A DNA stretch of 64,000 bases from NCBI GenBank assembly GCA_965371245.1, contig CBDUXT010000005.1:47029-111028 (forward strand). The letters are read 5' to 3'. The notes under the pieces were generated by a model. It worked only from the letters and a program-made list of their open reading frames with translations, had not been told where the DNA came from and did not search any database. The translations under genes and the position numbers were made by a program. The stretch is from CBDUXT01 sp965371245 (lineage in GTDB: Bacteria > Planctomycetota > Phycisphaerae > UBA1845). Each line of letters starts with the position of its first letter. The first letter of the stretch is position 1. Below, in pieces: positions 61,096-64,000 of the stretch.

Positions 61096-62661
61096 ATGGC
61101 CGAGCCCGCTTCCGAAATCGTCTCGAACTTTGGCGCGCTCGACTGGGCGATTGTCGCGGCCTACCTTCTCGTCTCGCTCGCGATCGGGCTCTACGCGCGC
61201 AAGTACGTCGGCGGCATGGCTGATTTTCTGGTGGCCGGTCGCGCGCTGAAGTCTCGCCTGGCGATCGCAACCATGATCGGGTCGGAGCTTGGCCTCATCA
61301 CCGTCATGTATTCGGCCCAAAAAGGCTTCACCGGCGGGTTCGCCGCGTTTCACATTGGCCTAGTCGCCGGCATCGTTGCGCTCATCGTCGGCTTCACCGG
61401 CTTCATCGTCGTGCCGCTGCGCGAGATGAAGGTCATGACCATTCCGGAGTACTACGAGCGGCGGTTTTCTCCGGGCGTTCGCGTCATGGGCGGGGCGATA
61501 CTCGCTCTGGGCGGCATTCTCAACATGGGTCTTTTTATCAAAGCGGGCTCGCTCTTTGTGACCGGCATCACGGGCATGACCTCCCCGGTTGAGCTGAAGA
61601 TCGTCATGACCGTTTTGCTCGGGCTCGTGCTGCTCTACACCGTGCTCGGCGGCATGATCTCCGTCGTTATCACTGACTACTTACAGTTTGTTGTTCTTTC
61701 CATCGGCTTGCTCACGGCGTGCGGGCTCGCCGTGCAAAACCTGGGCTGGGCCAACATTGTTTCGACCGTGCGCGAAACCTACGGCAGCGCCGGCTTTGAT
61801 CCTTTTGACTCGGACGGGTTCGGACCCAGTTATGTCATGTGGCAGATATTCGTTGCGGGGCTGGTGTCCTGCGCCATCTGGCAGACGGCGGTCATGCGCG
61901 CCTGTAGCGCGGAGAGCACGGCCGTAGTGAAGCGCCTTTACGTCTGGAGTTCGCTGGGGTTTCTGATACGGTTCATGATCCCGAATTTTCTTGGCGTGTG
62001 CGCCTTGGTCTTCTTGACGCAGCACGAATCGCTTGGCCATATTTACGCGCCGACAGAAGGCGCGCCCTCGTCCGAAGTGACGCTGTCGGCCATGCCGATT
62101 TTCCTGAGTCAGATATTGCCTACGGGCGTGATCGGACTGGTTGCGGCCGGCATGCTGGCGGCGTTCATGTCAACCAACGACAGCTACCTCTTGTGCTGGA
62201 GTTCGGTCATTACTCAAGACGTGATCAGCCCGATCACCGGCGGGTCACTCTCCACGCGCGCACGATTGATGACCACCCGTACGTTGATCGTTGTGATCGG
62301 GTGCTTTCTCTTGATCTGGAGCCTGTGGTACCCGCTCCAGCAGGACATGTGGGACTACATGAGCGTCACCGGCGCGATCTACTTTACGGGCGCGTTCAGT
62401 CTGTTGGTTAGCGGAATCTATTGGCGCCGCGCGAGCAGCGTCGGAGCTTACGCCGCGCTCGCGTGCGGATTCGTCGCCACCCTCGGGCTGTCACCGGTGC
62501 AGCGGTTGCTGGGTCTTGGTGCATATCCCGACACGCTTTCCGCCGACCGAGTGGGACTGACGACGGTTGGCGCTTCCGTAGTCGCGATGATCGTCGGGTC
62601 ACTTCTGTTTCCCGACCGCGATCATATGCGCGCTCGCCTTCCGAAGGAGCAACACCGATGA
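61096..62661 (+). CDS. sodium:solute symporter family (SSS) transporter
   Basis: 521 aa with about 13 hydrophobic segments. SSS hallmarks: YLLVSLAIGLYARKYVGGMA then DFLVAGRALKS at the N-terminus, TIPEYYERRFSPGVR, and VLGGMISVVITDYLQFVVLS near the Na+ site. LVAAGMLAAFMSTNDSYLL follows in the later helices. SSS proteins couple Na+ entry to uptake of sugars, amino acids or sialic acids. Its place in the glycan locus suggests import of a released monosaccharide. The stop codon overlaps the next small gene by 4 nt. Confidence 0.9.
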   Translation: MAEPASEIVSNFGALDWAIVAAYLLVSLAIGLYARKYVGGMADFLVAGRALKSRLAIATMIGSELGLITVMYSAQKGFTGGFAAFHIGLVAGIVALIVGFTGFIVVPLREMKVMTIPEYYERRFSPGVRVMGGAILALGGILNMGLFIKAGSLFVTGITGMTSPVELKIVMTVLLGLVLLYTVLGGMISVVITDYLQFVVLSIGLLTACGLAVQNLGWANIVSTVRETYGSAGFDPFDSDGFGPSYVMWQIFVAGLVSCAIWQTAVMRACSAESTAVVKRLYVWSSLGFLIRFMIPNFLGVCALVFLTQHESLGHIYAPTEGAPSSEVTLSAMPIFLSQILPTGVIGLVAAGMLAAFMSTNDSYLLCWSSVITQDVISPITGGSLSTRARLMTTRTLIVVIGCFLLIWSLWYPLQQDMWDYMSVTGAIYFTGAFSLLVSGIYWRRASSVGAYAALACGFVATLGLSPVQRLLGLGAYPDTLSADRVGLTTVGASVVAMIVGSLLFPDRDHMRARLPKEQHR

Positions 62662-62834
62662 ACTTCTGGGAAACCTTTTGGCCGCTGGTCTTCATCGTGT
62701 GCGTGGTCGCCTTTGCGGGACTCGCCATCGTCGTGACCATCGGCGGAATCTCCGACATTCGCGCCATGTTGCGAAGCATCGAACACGACCACCACGCGAC
62801 CCAAGATGGATCTGATGAACCCGATCCGCACTGA
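62658..62834 (+). CDS. 58-aa single-pass membrane protein coupled to the SSS transporter
   Basis: From ATG 62658 (MNFWETFWPLVFIVCVVAFA), with GGAGC upstream. It overlaps the transporter stop by 4 nt (ATGA). One membrane helix (about 8-30) is followed by a cytoplasmic tail ending in acidic and His-rich residues (SIEHDHHATQDGSDEPDPH). Small partner proteins of SSS transporters are known in some bacteria (for example DUF4212/YjcH next to ActP), though this sequence is not clearly one of them. Probably an accessory subunit. Confidence 0.65.
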   Translation: MNFWETFWPLVFIVCVVAFAGLAIVVTIGGISDIRAMLRSIEHDHHATQDGSDEPDPH

Positions 62835-63954
62835 CTTTCGCCCTGGCGCAGCATGGACCGCGCATCGGCGAGCTCGCATCCGACGTCTCGCCCTTGTGTC
62901 GGTGTTGTGGCTGATCCCAGCGCTCGCGGGGTGTGCTTCCCACTCGTTTGTCGGCGTTGAGAATGGTCGGTTTCGTATCGACGGGCGTGACCATCGATTC
63001 GTCGGCGTCAATTTCTGGCAGGCGGTACACCTCGCCACGGCCAAGCCGCATGGCGACAGGACGCGCCTCCGCGCCGAGCTCGACCACCTTCAACGGCTCG
63101 GTGTGACCAATGTTCGCATCCTGGCCGGCTTCGAGGGACCGGAATCCGAGCCGAACCGGACCGCGCCGGCCCTGATGATCGCGCCGGGTGAATACAACCC
63201 GGCCGTCGTTGACGGGCTTGACTACTTGTTGTTCCAGCTCGGCAAGCGGGGCATGACAGCGGTCGTCGCGTTGATCAACTTCTGGGAGTGGAGCGGCGGG
63301 ATGGCACAATACGTGTCGTGGCACGAACACAGTGAGATTCCGTACCCGCAAACGCACGACTGGCGGGTTTTTTGCGACTACGCCACGCGCTTCTATGCCT
63401 GCGACACATGTCAGGAATGGTTTCTCGATCACATCAGTGCAATCATTGGTCGTGTGAATCCGTACACGCATCGCCGCTACCGCGACGAGCCGGCCATCTT
63501 CGCCTGGGAGCTCGCCAACGAGCCGTGCTACTACCCTCAATCATGGATTGTCGATACCGCACGGTTCATCAAGTCGCTTGACCCCAACCACCTGGTGACC
63601 ACCGGCTCGGAAGGCGAAGTGGGCGGAGACTTCGACACGACGCATCGGTCCGAAGACATCGACTACGCGACGCTCCACATCTGGCCGCAGAACTGGGGCT
63701 GGTTCGATCCCCAAAGGCCCGAGACCTATGACCATGCCGAGCGCACGGCGATGGCGTACCTGCGGCGGCACGTCGAGCAGGCCCGCAGCCTTGGCAAACC
63801 ACTCGTGCTTGAGGAGTTCGGGCTGGCGCGCGATCGCGACGCGGACCACGACATCTACAGCTCGGCCGCCGGCATCACGCACCGCGATCGTTTCTTCACA
63901 GCCATGCTGAATGAGGTGGCCGGGTCATCGGCGTCAGGCGGTCCGCTAGTATGA
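62806..63954 (+). CDS. GH5-like secreted beta-mannanase (lipoprotein)
   Basis: 382 aa from ATG 62806, overlapping the small gene by 29 nt; an inner start is possible. Signal with lipobox ALAGC near 42. The catalytic domain has the GH5_7-type pattern: FVGVNFWQAVHLAT, LQRLGVTNVRILAGFEG, acid/base Glu in FAWELANEPCYY, LHIWPQNWGWF, and nucleophile Glu in LVLEEFGLARDRD. Relatives cleave beta-1,4-mannans. In this locus it complements GH38 and GH20 for mannose-containing glycans. The domain appears complete. Confidence 0.85.
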   Translation: MDLMNPIRTDFRPGAAWTAHRRARIRRLALVSVLWLIPALAGCASHSFVGVENGRFRIDGRDHRFVGVNFWQAVHLATAKPHGDRTRLRAELDHLQRLGVTNVRILAGFEGPESEPNRTAPALMIAPGEYNPAVVDGLDYLLFQLGKRGMTAVVALINFWEWSGGMAQYVSWHEHSEIPYPQTHDWRVFCDYATRFYACDTCQEWFLDHISAIIGRVNPYTHRRYRDEPAIFAWELANEPCYYPQSWIVDTARFIKSLDPNHLVTTGSEGEVGGDFDTTHRSEDIDYATLHIWPQNWGWFDPQRPETYDHAERTAMAYLRRHVEQARSLGKPLVLEEFGLARDRDADHDIYSSAAGITHRDRFFTAMLNEVAGSSASGGPLV

Positions 63955-63961
63955 CAGCGCT

Positions 63962-64000
63962 ATGACGTGTCGAGTCTTGCGGCCGTTCTTTTTCGACTCT
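63962..64000 (+). CDS. start of a further gene (partial)
   Basis: ATG 63962, 8 nt after the mannanase stop, opens a frame MTCRVLRPFFFDS that runs off the window. A basic/hydrophobic start would fit a signal peptide, but only 13 codons are visible, so this is tentative. Confidence 0.25.
   Translation, partial: MTCRVLRPFFFDS

Overview
The window looks like chromosomal DNA of a GC-rich planctomycete (phylum Planctomycetota, possibly near Phycisphaerae). Pointers are a large signal peptidase I with a zinc-ribbon insert, an exosortase-associated EpsI protein and an IPTL-CTERM-like surface protein, a futalosine-pathway menaquinone enzyme (MqnD), a very large TPR protein, Cys/Asp-rich secreted proteins and OleC/OleD hydrocarbon genes. 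The assignment is an inference from gene content; there is no rRNA or other marker to settle it.

Layout. 1-8.7 kb (minus strand): a partial secreted protein, two CNNM/CorC-type membrane proteins, a 1514-aa TPR protein and an EpsI-like protein. 9-19.8 kb (plus): a NeuD/PglD-like acyltransferase, then a compact operon headed by a four-domain enzyme (fatty acyl reductase, AMP ligase, acyl carrier protein, PlsC acyltransferase) followed by a HAD phosphatase, a zinc alcohol dehydrogenase, a LarA/DUF2088 protein, a diacylglycerol-kinase-like lipid kinase and an alpha/beta hydrolase. The architecture resembles the myxobacterial ether-lipid enzyme ElbD, so I read this as an alkyl-glycerol (ether) lipid operon. 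19.9-27.1 kb: site-2 protease, LptB-type ATPase, LepB, a GyrI-like protein, an AraC-GyrI regulator and MqnD.

27.3-37.8 kb is accessory and partly decayed. It holds a Cys/Asp-repeat secreted protein behind a near-consensus sigma-70 promoter, a lower-GC stretch of small secreted proteins with a peptidase remnant, a GT87-like membrane protein flanked by two copies of a 125-bp foldback element, a DUF4003 protein, a DUF5946 gene that appears split by an IPTL-CTERM gene, an array of 11-bp repeats, and a dead IS110 transposase.

38-50 kb returns to ordered genes: a PBP4-type D,D-carboxypeptidase, oleC-oleD, and a tightly coupled lipid operon (ketosynthase, acyl carrier protein, two CrtI-like flavoenzymes, FabZ-like dehydratase, FabI-like reductase, phosphopantetheinyl transferase, TauE-like permease). 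It looks like a dedicated type II acyl-chain assembly line for a desaturated or otherwise unusual lipid. 50.4-64 kb is a glycan-use locus: GH20 hexosaminidase, sugar ABC transporter, GH38 alpha-mannosidase and an unknown exported protein on the minus strand, and an SSS transporter, a 58-aa membrane protein and a GH5-like mannanase on the plus strand.

Several families of 70-125 bp hairpin elements with terminal inverted repeats sit between genes throughout the window; they are listed separately. No tRNA, rRNA or CRISPR array was found.
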